From an uncultured bacterium (lineage in GTDB: Bacteria; Chloroflexota; Anaerolineae; J036; Brachytrichaceae): a DNA stretch of 64,000 nt. This document shows, in pieces, positions 28,362 through 36,713 of this stretch. Position 1 is the stretch's first letter; each line of letters starts with the position of its first letter. Both the position numbers and the translations under genes were made by a program. The stretch spans positions 1 to 64,000 of the forward strand of contig CAIXPS010000217.1 of NCBI GenBank assembly GCA_903921365.1. The letters are read 5' to 3'. The notes beneath the pieces were generated by a model, which was not told the origin of the DNA, searched no databases, and saw nothing but the letters and a program-made list of their open reading frames with translations.

Positions 28362-29315
28362 TCATAGACCGGTTTGTGTTGCGATGAAAGCATCCACCTC
28401 CGCGCGTGTCGGGAATGACGCTTGAGCCCCTATCCGGGTTACAGACAGCGCGGCTACGGCGTTGGCGCGCCTCAATGCATCATGTAACGGCACCCCCTCG
28501 CTGAGATAGACAGCCAGCCCGCCAATGAACGCATCGCCTGCCCCTGTCGGGTCAACCGCTTTGACCACGAACGCGGGCGCGCGCAGCACCGCATGAGGGT
28601 CAACGTAAAGAACGCCGCGCTCACCCAGAGTCACGACAACAGACTGCATCCCATGCTTGAGAAGCTGGCGCGCGGCCGTTTCCGCCTGTGCCTGCGTGTT
28701 CACCGGAAGCCCAGTGAGAATTTCTATCTCGGTCTCATTCGGCGCACAAATGTCTGTAAGCGCAAGCAACTCGGACGGAAGCTCAGCCGCCGGCGCCGGG
28801 TTCAAGATCGTGCGCACGCCGGCGGCTTTGGCAATGCGAAACGCCGCAAGCGTTGTCTCGATGGGCACTTCCAATTGACAGACCACTGTATTGGCAGAAG
28901 CGATTGATTCACTTGCCATCTCGACATCACGCGGCGAGAGCGCGCCATTCGCTCCAGCGACAACCACGATGACGTTATTCGCCTCGTCGTCAACCAGGAT
29001 GGGCGCCACGCCGGACGATTCCACCGCGTCCACTGTGACATGCGCCGTATTGATGCCGTAAGATTCGAAATTGCGGAGCATCCCCTCGCCAAAAACATCA
29101 CTGCCCACGCGCGCGACCATCGTGACTTCAGCCCCCAGCCTGGCTGCCATCACCGCCTGGTTCGCGCCCTTCCCTCCGTAGACCAGATGAAACGACCTGC
29201 CATGCAGGGTCTCACCCAGCCTGGGCAGCCGCGGCACGCGGGCTATCAGGTCCATATTGGCGCTTCCAACGACGCATATTCTCGGAGTGATTGATGTGAC
29301 TGATGTGATTGTCAT
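28362..29315 (-). CDS. rbsK: Ribokinase (PfkB family)
   Basis: 317 residues. Phosphorylates D-ribose at O5 with ATP. PfkB signature 1 is GGKGANQAVMAARLGAEV (~49-66, with VYG before it), and signature 2 is AVDPTGAGDAFIGGLA (~253-268) containing the catalytic aspartate. The N-terminal VVGSANMDLIARVPRLP is typical. With the nucleoside phosphorylase and the BMP-type importer in this window, it fits salvage of ribose from nucleosides. The exact start is uncertain because several Thr/Ser codons precede the conserved core. Confidence 0.93.
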   Translation of the reverse strand: MTITSVTSITPRICVVGSANMDLIARVPRLPRLGETLHGRSFHLVYGGKGANQAVMAARLGAEVTMVARVGSDVFGEGMLRNFESYGINTAHVTVDAVESSGVAPILVDDEANNVIVVVAGANGALSPRDVEMASESIASANTVVCQLEVPIETTLAAFRIAKAAGVRTILNPAPAAELPSELLALTDICAPNETEIEILTGLPVNTQAQAETAARQLLKHGMQSVVVTLGERGVLYVDPHAVLRAPAFVVKAVDPTGAGDAFIGGLAVYLSEGVPLHDALRRANAVAALSVTRIGAQASFPTRAEVDAFIATQTGL

Positions 29316-29512
29316 GTGCGCACACTTTTAGTCAAATAATTCTGGTTCCAGAATATAGCACCGAATATTGATCATACAAATCAGCAAAACAGTCTCTCGA
29401 AAAACCGCGCTCACTATTAGAAATTCTGCTAAACTATAGACTGAGAGTCAATGACTTTCTTGTGCTTTTCGAAGCACTGGAAGAGAATTACATCATAGTT
29501 CAGGAGATCACA

Positions 29513-29773
29513 ATGGAACTTATCAAAGTCTCAGCGAACTCTCGTTCTACCGCAGTGGCAGGCGCCATTGCCGGTGTTGTGCGTGAACACGGTCGGGCTG
29601 AAGTGCAGGCCATCGGAGCAGGCGCCGTCAACCAGGCCGTCAAGGCGGCTGCCATTGCGCGCGGGTATCTGCTGCTTGACGGGATCAATGTCGTGTTCAT
29701 TCCTTCTTTCGGCGAGGTGGATATCGACGGTTCTGAAAGAACAACTGTCAAGTTAACCGTCGAACCGCGCTAG
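29513..29773 (+). CDS. spoVS: Stage V sporulation protein S family
   Basis: 86 residues from the ATG at 29513, preceded by AGGAG with 7-base spacing. The sequence MELIKVSANSRSTAVAGAIA, then EVQAIGAGAVNQAVKAAAIARG, is the complete Alba-like SpoVS fold. SpoVS affects spore coat and division in Bacillus but is common in non-spore-forming deep-branching bacteria, where its job is unknown; nucleic-acid binding is suspected from the fold. It stands alone, divergent from rbsK, and no sporulation gene is nearby. Confidence 0.95.
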   Translation: MELIKVSANSRSTAVAGAIAGVVREHGRAEVQAIGAGAVNQAVKAAAIARGYLLLDGINVVFIPSFGEVDIDGSERTTVKLTVEPR

Positions 29774-29825
29774 GCCGAGCGACTCTGCGGGATACACTCT
29801 TTCACTTTAAGCCACGGATAACGAC

Positions 29826-29853
29826 AAGCCGATTTCATAATTGATATCGGCTT
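29826..29853. terminator. Hairpin between spoVS and the convergent phosphorylase
   Basis: AAGCCGAT (29826-29833) pairs with ATCGGCTT (29846-29853). It lies 52 bases past the spoVS stop and overlaps the last codons of the convergent gene. There is no clear T-run, so termination is plausible but not strong. Confidence 0.45.
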
Positions 29854-30617
29854 GCGCTCAACAAGGCGATTTCGATCGCGTGATTGATCGCTGTCGTTTT
29901 CTGCTCATACACCACCGTTTCAGCTTCAGTTCGCTGAGCAATCACTCCGCACACACAACCCGCCGCAAAACCGTATACGCTTCCCATCTTAAATAGCGTG
30001 CCAGATTCCATTTCGTAATTCAGGATGTTCATGCGGCGGTATTCCTCGGTAATACCCTGCAGGCGCCGCATCAGGCTGGGATTAGCTGACGATTCGCTGC
30101 GTTCCTGTCCCTCATAAAACGTGTCCACGGACGCCGTGATGCCCATGTGATAGGGCACACCCAGTTCGCGCGCGGCGTTAATAAGGTCTACTGTCAGGAG
30201 CGGATCAGCTACGGCCGGGTATTCGACTGGCGCGATATCGTTCGCGGCGCCTTGCCGGCACAACGCCGCATGCGAGATCACCACGCTACCCGCCTTGATA
30301 TAGTCCTGGATCGATCCAGTCGTCCCGATACGGATGATGACTTTTATGCCGACCTGGACCAGCTCATTGACGACAATGCTCAATGACGGCGCGCCCATCC
30401 CGCTGGTCGCCGATAGTATGGGCCGGCCATTGGGCAACACTCCCATGTAGCTGTTAAGGCCACGATTCTCTGAAAGTGTCTTCATCTCGCGCAGGAATGT
30501 GTGCGCAATCATGCTCGCCCGATTCGGGTCCCCCGATAGAAGCGCGATATCCGGCGGGGTTGCGCCCAGGTCGGCGCGTCCAAAACCGATATGATAGAAG
30601 CGATCGTTTGTTGTCAT
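29835..30617 (-). CDS. Uridine phosphorylase-like nucleoside phosphorylase
   Basis: 260 residues from the ATG at MTTNDRFYHIGFGRADLG. PNP/UDP family: DIALLSGDPNRASMIA (~27-42) binds phosphate, SGMGAPSLSIVVNEL (~73-87) and IRIGTTGSIQ (~97-106) are family signatures, and LNYEMESGTLFKM (~205) carries the Glu-Met-Glu that holds the ribose. It cleaves nucleosides with phosphate to ribose-1-phosphate and free base. Uridine preference is inferred from overall resemblance; other nucleosides are possible. It converges on spoVS; no partner shares its strand directly apart from the methyltransferase upstream. Confidence 0.88.
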   Translation of the reverse strand: MTTNDRFYHIGFGRADLGATPPDIALLSGDPNRASMIAHTFLREMKTLSENRGLNSYMGVLPNGRPILSATSGMGAPSLSIVVNELVQVGIKVIIRIGTTGSIQDYIKAGSVVISHAALCRQGAANDIAPVEYPAVADPLLTVDLINAARELGVPYHMGITASVDTFYEGQERSESSANPSLMRRLQGITEEYRRMNILNYEMESGTLFKMGSVYGFAAGCVCGVIAQRTEAETVVYEQKTTAINHAIEIALLSASRYQL

Positions 30618-30643
30618 AGCGTTATACCCTGAAATCAAGTGCG

Positions 30644-30683
30644 TCAATAGACACCAATAGACATCAATAGACATCAATAGACA
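30644..30683. repeat. 10-bp tandem repeat, four copies
   Basis: The unit TCAATAGACA is repeated as TCAATAGACA, CCAATAGACA, TCAATAGACA, TCAATAGACA. It overlaps the 3' end of the ICMT-like gene (stop TGA lies inside) and fills most of the gap before the nucleoside phosphorylase. Confidence 0.85.
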
Positions 30684-31156
30684 AACGGGATCAACTTGTG
30701 CACCCGCGCGCGATAGGCCGGATACTCGGGGTATTTTTCCACCAGCCATACTTCTTCACGCCGCGACTTTTGATCGAAGAAAAGCAGAATTGCAGCAGCC
30801 AGTAATAGGCCAATCCAATTGCTGAAGAAGAATGCGACTCCGAACATGCCGATGATAATGCCGGAATAGATCGGGTGCCGGACGACGGCATAAGCGCCAC
30901 TCTGCACCAGATTTCCATTGTCCAATGGACGAGGCACTGCCGTAAGGTTGCTGCCGAGCCTGAATACTCCACTAGCGAGCAGCGCCCCACCCGCAATGAC
31001 GCAGACGACTGCGAGAACACTAAGGATCAGTCGTAGCGCACCGGCTGACGACAGACTGTCGCGAAAAATGATGTCCACTGCAAATGCCGCGAAAATAAGG
31101 ATGATCTGCGCAATGACCCACCACTCGCCCTTTGCCCCGAATTTCTCAGTCGCCAT
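30674..31156 (-). CDS. Isoprenylcysteine methyltransferase-family membrane protein
   Basis: 160 residues with four membrane segments (~12-30, ~40-62, ~95-112, ~114-130). The C-terminal half contains the family core YAVVRHPIYSGIIIGMFG (~88-105) and EEVWLVEKYPEYPAYRARVHKLIP (split: EEVWLVEKYPEY, then AYRARV), as in ICMT/PEMT-like methyltransferases that use S-adenosylmethionine at the membrane. Bacterial members act on unknown lipids or small molecules. The last bases form part of the tandem repeat at 30644-30683. Confidence 0.85.
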   Translation of the reverse strand: MATEKFGAKGEWWVIAQIILIFAAFAVDIIFRDSLSSAGALRLILSVLAVVCVIAGGALLASGVFRLGSNLTAVPRPLDNGNLVQSGAYAVVRHPIYSGIIIGMFGVAFFFSNWIGLLLAAAILLFFDQKSRREEVWLVEKYPEYPAYRARVHKLIPFVY

Positions 31157-31336
31157 ACTGGTAATTTTCTCCCTGCATATTAGTCATAACCGAGCCACCC
31201 CAACTATAATGCGGTTCTAGCAAAGCTCTCATACTACTCATATCAGGTGCTCTACCATAATATGTAGTTGCAGGCCTCGATTGTGCAAGAAGATCAACCA
31301 TCGAATAGGCATCAAGCAACATGGAGAAATGTAAAA

Positions 31337-32026
31337 ATGTTCTTCGATCCGCGTTATTTTATATTTGCGTTACCTGGACTATTGCTGGCGCTTCTGGCGC
31401 AGTGGCACGTGCGCAGCACTTTCAGCAAGTACGCGCAGGTTCCAACTGCGAACCGCGTAAGCGGCCTGCAGGCGGCGAATATTCTGATGCGCAACAACGG
31501 GCTCACCAATATCGGCGTGAAGGGCATTCCAGGCCAGTTGACCGACCATTATGACCCGCGCGAAAAGGCGATCAGTCTATCGGATAGTTCGGCGCAAAAC
31601 TCAATCGCCTCTGTGGCCGTTGTGGCGCATGAGCTTGGGCATGCCCAACAAGACGCTGAAGGGTATGTGCCTCTCAAGCTGCGCGGCGCGATTGTGCCGG
31701 CTGTGCAGATTGGCGGCTGGGTTGGCCCAATCCTCTTCTTCGCCGGTTTCCTGCTGGGCATCACCCAGCTTGCGTGGCTCGGCGTCATCGCCTTCGGTTT
31801 GACCACGATCTTTGCGCTGGTGACGTTGCCTGTCGAGTTCGACGCGAGCAATCGCGCGATGCGCATGCTGCAAAGCAGCGGGGTGCTCGTGGGCGACGAA
31901 CTGAGTGGCGCGCGCAGTGTGCTGACTGCGGCAGCGCTGACCTATGTGGCCGCAGCACTGCAATCAATCCTTACCATGCTGTACTACATTACGCTGCTGA
32001 GCGGCGGGTCGCGGCGTCGTAACTGA
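31337..32026 (+). CDS. Zinc neutral membrane metallopeptidase (YugP family)
   Basis: 229 residues from the ATG at 31337 (MFFDPRYFIFALPGLLLALL); GGAG precedes by about ten bases. N-terminal membrane segment, then the zincin motif VVAHELGHAQQD (~118-129) and further membrane segments (~145-190, ~205-222), the layout of the YugP/DUF2268-like zinc peptidases. The Glu in HELGH is catalytic and both His bind zinc. The target is unknown. It is the first of three plus-strand genes ending at the terminator near 33100. Confidence 0.88.
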   Translation: MFFDPRYFIFALPGLLLALLAQWHVRSTFSKYAQVPTANRVSGLQAANILMRNNGLTNIGVKGIPGQLTDHYDPREKAISLSDSSAQNSIASVAVVAHELGHAQQDAEGYVPLKLRGAIVPAVQIGGWVGPILFFAGFLLGITQLAWLGVIAFGLTTIFALVTLPVEFDASNRAMRMLQSSGVLVGDELSGARSVLTAAALTYVAAALQSILTMLYYITLLSGGSRRRN

Positions 32027-32101
32027 TAACCGTAACTTGTGGCATGACATCGACATCGACCGCACACTAACTGTTTTGCTATAATCAACGTGGCAGGCTG
32101 T

Positions 32102-32644
32102 ATGAACGAACAAACAAAAGCTGCATCGTCAGCACAAACACCTTCACAACCGGTGACAACAGGTGCTGTAACCGGTCCGGCATTACCAGAGCCGACTAAA
32201 ACAAACTACAAGCTGTTGTTTGGAATAATAGGCGGCGTAGTTTTGTTCATCGCGCTTATTACCCTCCTCGTCATTCTGGCGTTCAATTATCCGGCAGGCA
32301 CCGCCGTCGTCAGAGACATCTTCATCATCGCATTGGCGCTCACCAGTGTTTTGATCGGCATGTTGATGCTGGTGTTGATTTTCCAGTTGCAATCGCTGAT
32401 CATGCTCTTGCGCAATGAGATTAAACCGATGCTGACGAACGTCAACGAAACTGTGAACACCGTGCGCGGCACAGCAGTTTTTGTCAGCAATAACCTGGTT
32501 CGTCCCACGATCAACTTTGCCAGCTTTATCGCCGGCTTACAGGGCGTGCAGCAAGCGATCGCGGGAAGGGCCAACACAACCAGCAAACGACCAAAGACGC
32601 CTGGCGCGGGCGCGTCCGGCAGTCAAACAGGGAAACAACCGTAA
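32102..32644 (+). CDS. Small membrane protein, unknown (DUF948-like)
   Basis: 180 residues from the ATG at 32102 (a GTG four codons upstream is also possible). A Thr/Pro-rich N-terminus is followed by two membrane segments (~41-65 LFGIIGGVVLFIALITLLVI and ~77-100) and a helical region with LRNEIKPMLTNVNETVNTVR, reminiscent of DUF948. The tail is basic and Gly/Ser-rich. It is followed 40 bases later by a YtxH protein; DUF948 and YtxH genes often neighbour each other, which supports the call. Confidence 0.65.
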   Translation: MNEQTKAASSAQTPSQPVTTGAVTGPALPEPTKTNYKLLFGIIGGVVLFIALITLLVILAFNYPAGTAVVRDIFIIALALTSVLIGMLMLVLIFQLQSLIMLLRNEIKPMLTNVNETVNTVRGTAVFVSNNLVRPTINFASFIAGLQGVQQAIAGRANTTSKRPKTPGAGASGSQTGKQP

Positions 32645-32684
32645 ACAGCTTAGCAATAAGCGGCATATCTAAAGGAGAATTTAA

Positions 32685-33062
32685 ATGGCACAGCAAGATA
32701 CCGGTGTTGAAATTGGTGCGTTCTTTGCAGGCGTCTTAATAGGCGGTCTGGTAGGTGCGGCGGTTGCCCTCCTGCTCGCGCCACAGTCTGGTGAAGAGAC
32801 TCGCAAACAACTAACCAAAACCAGTGAAGAGTTTCGAGATCGGGCACAGGATGTAATGGAAGACGCCCGTGAACGCGCCGAGGCGACCATCGCTGACTCG
32901 CGCCGTCGCGCGGAGCGCATCATTGAGGAGGCGCGTAACCGCGCACAGGCGATCACCGAAGAAGCTCGCGAGCGCATTGAGAAGGCCTCCGAAGAGGCCC
33001 GCGCCAAAGGCGATAAGTCGAGCGATAAACCCGCGGATGCGCCGGCGCCGGCAGAGGCGTAA
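32685..33062 (+). CDS. YtxH domain-containing protein
   Basis: 125 residues. A glycine-rich membrane segment (AFFAGVLIGGLVGAAVALLLAP, ~12-33) is followed directly by QSGEETRKQL, the YtxH signature, and a long charged helix with 11-residue-like repeats (EDARERAEATIADSRRRAER). Related proteins are stress-linked and may bind membranes. AAAGGAGA precedes the ATG by 7 bases. A clear terminator follows. Confidence 0.9.
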   Translation: MAQQDTGVEIGAFFAGVLIGGLVGAAVALLLAPQSGEETRKQLTKTSEEFRDRAQDVMEDARERAEATIADSRRRAERIIEEARNRAQAITEEARERIEKASEEARAKGDKSSDKPADAPAPAEA

Positions 33063-33088
33063 TCATCCGGTTCCGTCAGTATGCGAAT

Positions 33089-33123
33089 CCGCCATGCCGT
33101 TCACGCGGCATGGCGGTGTTTCT
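33089..33123 (+). terminator. Intrinsic terminator after ytxH gene
   Basis: CCGCCATGCCG (33089-33099) pairs perfectly with CGGCATGGCGG (33106-33116) across a 6-base loop, followed by TGTTTCT. Confidence 0.85.
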
Positions 33124-33161
33124 ATAACCTGGTTGAAACTGGCGCTCTGCGCTCCACGCCC

Positions 33162-34160
33162 TTAATGTAACAGGGGCGTCACCGTGGCGGCGATCACAAT
33201 CAGGATTATGGCGACGATCAACAACAGCATAAGGACGATTGCCGCAGGCACCACGATCTTGAATAACATGCCCGTGGGGATGCGCGCCACTGGCGCTCTG
33301 CGTGTTTTAGGTGTTGCCGGAATTGCCGCGTTCTGAGGCGATTTTGCGGTCTTTTCACCACGGATCACTCCCCCACCCAACAGAGTCATCGTCATTCCCA
33401 GGGCGCCCATCACGGCTGCTGGCACGCCAATGCCATTTCGCATGGCGTCGGTGCTGATGAACGGCAGCACAACCGCACAGGCCGACAGCACCATCCCGCT
33501 CGCAACCGCCACGGTCGCCATACTCGACGCGACAGATTCCGACTTGTGCTCTGTAGCTTGTGTCGCAGATGGGGTCCGGCTGGGCTCATCCTCCTCCGTG
33601 CCTGTCCACAGTGCTCGTCCAAACAGCATTACCATCAGTGCGCCCGAGATTGCTACAGGTGAGAAACCCACCAGCATCAGGAAGCGCGCGTCCGGGTTGT
33701 CGCTGCCCTCACTCAATACGAACGGCGCGATCATCCCGGCGATCCCAAAGAAAAGGCCGAAGATAAGCCCCGCCAACTTACGACTGCGGCTGTTCTTCTC
33801 CTGTTGCTTAAGCAGCATCGCCCGCGCGCCTTCTCTGCCCCGTATCTCCGTTCGAACAGGAACGCGTGTCTGGGGTGAAGGCGCCGCGGCTGCGGCCGCG
33901 GCTTTAATCCGGTTTGAATCCACCGCCGTGTAGAGCATCAGCGCGCCGGCAAGACCAAACAACACTGTGATGATAAGCACTTCACTGCGCTGTTCCACCG
34001 GACTGACCAGAGGAGCTGCGACAGCCAGGACAAGCATAATAATGCCAACGCTGCCGCTCACTACGGCGTGCCGCCGCGTCAACCAGTGCGGGGCTCTGGT
34101 TGATCGATCTGTTCGCGGCGCGCGGTCATCCTGTCCTTCGGGTGCTGGTGCGGATGTCAT
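33162..34160 (-). CDS. Multi-pass membrane protein, unknown function
   Basis: 332 residues from the ATG at MTSAPAPEG. About eight hydrophobic segments arranged in pairs with short polar loops. An alanine run (AAAAAAAPSP) and a basic stretch (GREGARAMLLKQQEKNSRSRKLAG) lie between segments. No family recognised. It is divergent from the antiporter-like gene, with about 70 bases between starts. Confidence 0.7.
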   Translation of the reverse strand: MTSAPAPEGQDDRAPRTDRSTRAPHWLTRRHAVVSGSVGIIMLVLAVAAPLVSPVEQRSEVLIITVLFGLAGALMLYTAVDSNRIKAAAAAAAPSPQTRVPVRTEIRGREGARAMLLKQQEKNSRSRKLAGLIFGLFFGIAGMIAPFVLSEGSDNPDARFLMLVGFSPVAISGALMVMLFGRALWTGTEEDEPSRTPSATQATEHKSESVASSMATVAVASGMVLSACAVVLPFISTDAMRNGIGVPAAVMGALGMTMTLLGGGVIRGEKTAKSPQNAAIPATPKTRRAPVARIPTGMLFKIVVPAAIVLMLLLIVAIILIVIAATVTPLLH

Positions 34161-34231
34161 ATCGATATTATCCCAGCAATCCATGACATCACGACATCAG
34201 TCGCCTCCGCCAAGCGTGATAAACTCGTGAT

Positions 34232-35890
34232 GTGTTGTATCTCTTGCTAATCGCCTTAATGGCGTTGCCGTTAGCCGGCACAGCACTCGCATTGATCGCT
34301 GAACAAGTCAAACCGGTTCGCGGCCTGGCAGAGCCCTTATACCTCGTTCCAGTGGCGGCTGCATTGCTGCTGGGATTGGCTTTGCGACCTGCGCAAATCG
34401 AGTTGATCTTCGGCGACTGGTCGCCCGTATCGTTCACCGGCACTCCTTTGATCCTTGCCGCCAACCCCGGCGGGATATCCATCCTGATTGCCATCGTAGC
34501 AGTGATGCTGCTGTCGCCCTTCACTGCTCGGAGTGCCGTTGGTGTTGGCGGGAGCGCCAACGAAAATCGCGCGCGTCCGCTCATCGCCGGGGCGTTGTTC
34601 ATAGCGCTGTGCATCACGGTGCTCGCTTACGATATGGTAACGCTGCTGATTGGGATCAGCCTTGTGGATATGGCAGTCGCCCTGAACGGCCTTGTTCAGT
34701 CTCGCCACGCCGGTCGAGTTCTGCGCGATGCCTTCTTTCACGCTGCATCCATCGGTTTGCTGGTGATTGCGATCGCGTTATACAACGTCACAGGGAACAG
34801 CCTGTATCTACCACTGGCGCAGATTCCAGAGCGATTGATGCCTTTCTTCTCCACTGCGCTGGCTTTGCGGCTTTGCCTTACACCGCTGCGCGCTGCTTCT
34901 GACTTGGTGACTGCTCGGAGTGCCGTTGGTAACGACAACGACTGGGTTGACAAAGCAAGCCCGGCCGCGAGCTTGCTCCTGCTCTCCCGCCTGCCTCAAT
35001 TAGGCGCGCCGGAGTTGCATGCCTGGTTCTTCGCCTTTGCCCTGCTTACAGCCATCTCTGCGCTGGCGCTTGGCGCGCTTACTGCTCGGAGTCCCTCTGG
35101 GACGGTGAATCGTTCCAGGTTGCAAACCAGCCTCAGCGTGGGCGGACTCGCGATTGCGGTGCTTTCGGCTGTCACATGGAACAGCGGCATCATCACCGCT
35201 TCAGCCATCGCCTGGATTCTGGGTGTATCGCTAGTTGAATTCAACACATCCTCTTTCGGGCCACAACTGCGGCGGGTCATTTTGATCCCACGTTTGGTTG
35301 GCCTGTTATGCATAGTTGGTCTGCCACTCACAGTTGGGTTTATCGGGCGTTCCGGCACAATCACCACATGGGCTGAACGCGGACTTGGCGGTGCAGCACT
35401 GATCGTCGGTTTTGCGCTGGCACAGGTGTTGCTCACAGTGTGTGCGCTACGGCTGCTGCGCTGGTCTGATACCCCGGCAACCCATCAAAGACCCATAACG
35501 GAAGTAATTCGCGCCATCATGCTGCTGGCGCCGGTTGTATTGATCGTGCTTTATGGCCTGTCCCCTAACCTCGCGGGCGCCCCCTCATTCAGCAGTCAGT
35601 TGAGTCACAACGGCCTGCTGGGATGGTTCCTATGGCTGATAACCACTATCGTGGGCGTCGCGGTATGGTTTACGGAAGGCGTATGGAGCAAGCTCATCGA
35701 GACCTCGCGCGAACGCATAAGCAGCGTCATCGGACTCGGCTGGTGGCAGGATATCATGACAGGCGCCATTGACCGGTTGTCAAAGCCCCTGCATGGCGTC
35801 ATTACTTTCCTCGACAGCGACGGCGCGTTGCTGTGGGCAATTATCGTCATCTTAATCGTCGTGCTGGTATCACGACCGGGAGGGCCATAA
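34232..35890 (+). CDS. Complex I/Mrp antiporter-like membrane protein (NuoM/NuoN-type), carrying repeat insertions
   Basis: 552 residues from a GTG start, with about 13-14 hydrophobic segments. The layout and stretches such as FFHAASIGLLVIAIALYNVTG (split: FFHAASIGLLVIA, LYNVTG), a region near LRLCLTPLRAASDLV and GLPLTVGFIGR (~360) recall the proton-translocating subunits of NADH dehydrogenase, although the canonical Lys/Glu channel motifs are weak and no other nuo gene is present. Three copies of the ACTGCTCGGAGT element lie in frame, each read as TARS, in loops (34523, 34910, 35081). Function uncertain; it is followed 4 bases later by a DUF2085 gene. Confidence 0.65.
   Translation: MLYLLLIALMALPLAGTALALIAEQVKPVRGLAEPLYLVPVAAALLLGLALRPAQIELIFGDWSPVSFTGTPLILAANPGGISILIAIVAVMLLSPFTARSAVGVGGSANENRARPLIAGALFIALCITVLAYDMVTLLIGISLVDMAVALNGLVQSRHAGRVLRDAFFHAASIGLLVIAIALYNVTGNSLYLPLAQIPERLMPFFSTALALRLCLTPLRAASDLVTARSAVGNDNDWVDKASPAASLLLLSRLPQLGAPELHAWFFAFALLTAISALALGALTARSPSGTVNRSRLQTSLSVGGLAIAVLSAVTWNSGIITASAIAWILGVSLVEFNTSSFGPQLRRVILIPRLVGLLCIVGLPLTVGFIGRSGTITTWAERGLGGAALIVGFALAQVLLTVCALRLLRWSDTPATHQRPITEVIRAIMLLAPVVLIVLYGLSPNLAGAPSFSSQLSHNGLLGWFLWLITTIVGVAVWFTEGVWSKLIETSRERISSVIGLGWWQDIMTGAIDRLSKPLHGVITFLDSDGALLWAIIVILIVVLVSRPGGP
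34523..34543 (+). repeat. Family A palindromic element, copy 1
   Basis: ACTGCTCGGAGTGCCGTTGGT inside the antiporter-like gene, read as TARSAVG. CACT and AGTG around it pair; a second stem GTTGGCG/CGCCAAC follows at 34545-34561. Confidence 0.75.
34910..34930 (+). repeat. Family A palindromic element, copy 2
   Basis: The first 20 bases repeat copy 1 exactly, again read as TARSAVG. The following hairpin is CGTTG...CAACG and differs from copy 1. Confidence 0.75.
35081..35106 (+). repeat. Family A palindromic element, copy 3
   Basis: ACTGCTCGGAGT followed by the hairpin GTCCCTCTGGGAC and GGT, read as TARSPSGT. This is the most regular copy. Confidence 0.85.
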
Positions 35891-35894
35891 GACT

Positions 35895-36713
35895 ATGGTG
35901 AGTGACAAGCGGCTGGCAACCTTCAAGCCATTTGAGGGCGTACTCTGGCCTGCGCTGGCGCTGCTGGCGATAGCTATTATTACCGCCATCGTGCCAAAAC
36001 AGGCCCTGCAAGCGTTAAACCTGGTGGGCTATGCCGTGTGCCATCGCATCCCCGATCGATCATTCTTCATCGCAAACACACAGCTACCGCTGTGCGCGCG
36101 CGACACCGGCATGTTCAGCGCTGCGTTGATCGGCATGCTGAGCTACGTCGTCCTGAGCCGCGAACGGTTTTCTCAGTTCCCACGCTGGCCTTACACGCTT
36201 GTCTTGATCGCCTTTTTCCTGGCGTGGGGCTTTGATGGTTTTAATTCCTATATGCTCCTGCTGCGTGGACAAGTGTTTATCTACATGCCGCAAAACTGGC
36301 TGCGCCTCGTGACGGGCGCATTCATGGGCGTGACGCTCAGCGCATTCGTCGTAGCGCTGTTCAACTCCGCCGTCTGGAAACCAGACCTTGTCAGCGACAA
36401 ATCGAGTGTGCGTTCATGGCGCGACATCCTTCGGCTCGCGGCAATTGCCGTGAGTGTGATCATCATTGTGCTGTGGCAGCCGGACTTCCTGTATGGCCCC
36501 ATCGCCTTCATCAGCACACTAGGCGTGGTCACATTACTCGTCGTCGTTAACGGCCTGCTGGTACTCCTGTTGATGCGACGCGAAGCCAAAATCGAGCAGT
36601 GGCGCCAGCTCATCCTGCCGTTTATCGCGGGGATTTTCTTTACGTTCACCGAGATCATGCTGATCGATATAGCGCGGGCTGCATTGACACGTCAATTTGG
36701 GCTGCCATATTGA
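35895..36713 (+). CDS. DUF2085 membrane protein
   Basis: 272 residues with about seven membrane segments. VGYAVCHRIPDRSFFI (~42-57) and LPLCARDTGMFSAALIG (~62-78) are the DUF2085 cysteine/histidine/arginine motifs. The function of this family is unknown. The start lies 4 bases after the antiporter-like gene, and its stop TGA overlaps the likely TTG start of the next gene, so the three form an operon. Confidence 0.85.
   Translation: MVSDKRLATFKPFEGVLWPALALLAIAIITAIVPKQALQALNLVGYAVCHRIPDRSFFIANTQLPLCARDTGMFSAALIGMLSYVVLSRERFSQFPRWPYTLVLIAFFLAWGFDGFNSYMLLLRGQVFIYMPQNWLRLVTGAFMGVTLSAFVVALFNSAVWKPDLVSDKSSVRSWRDILRLAAIAVSVIIIVLWQPDFLYGPIAFISTLGVVTLLVVVNGLLVLLLMRREAKIEQWRQLILPFIAGIFFTFTEIMLIDIARAALTRQFGLPY

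Noticed and set aside
29281-29288. CTCGGAGT in ribokinase, matching the family A core
   Set aside because: Only eight bases match, with no paired arms.
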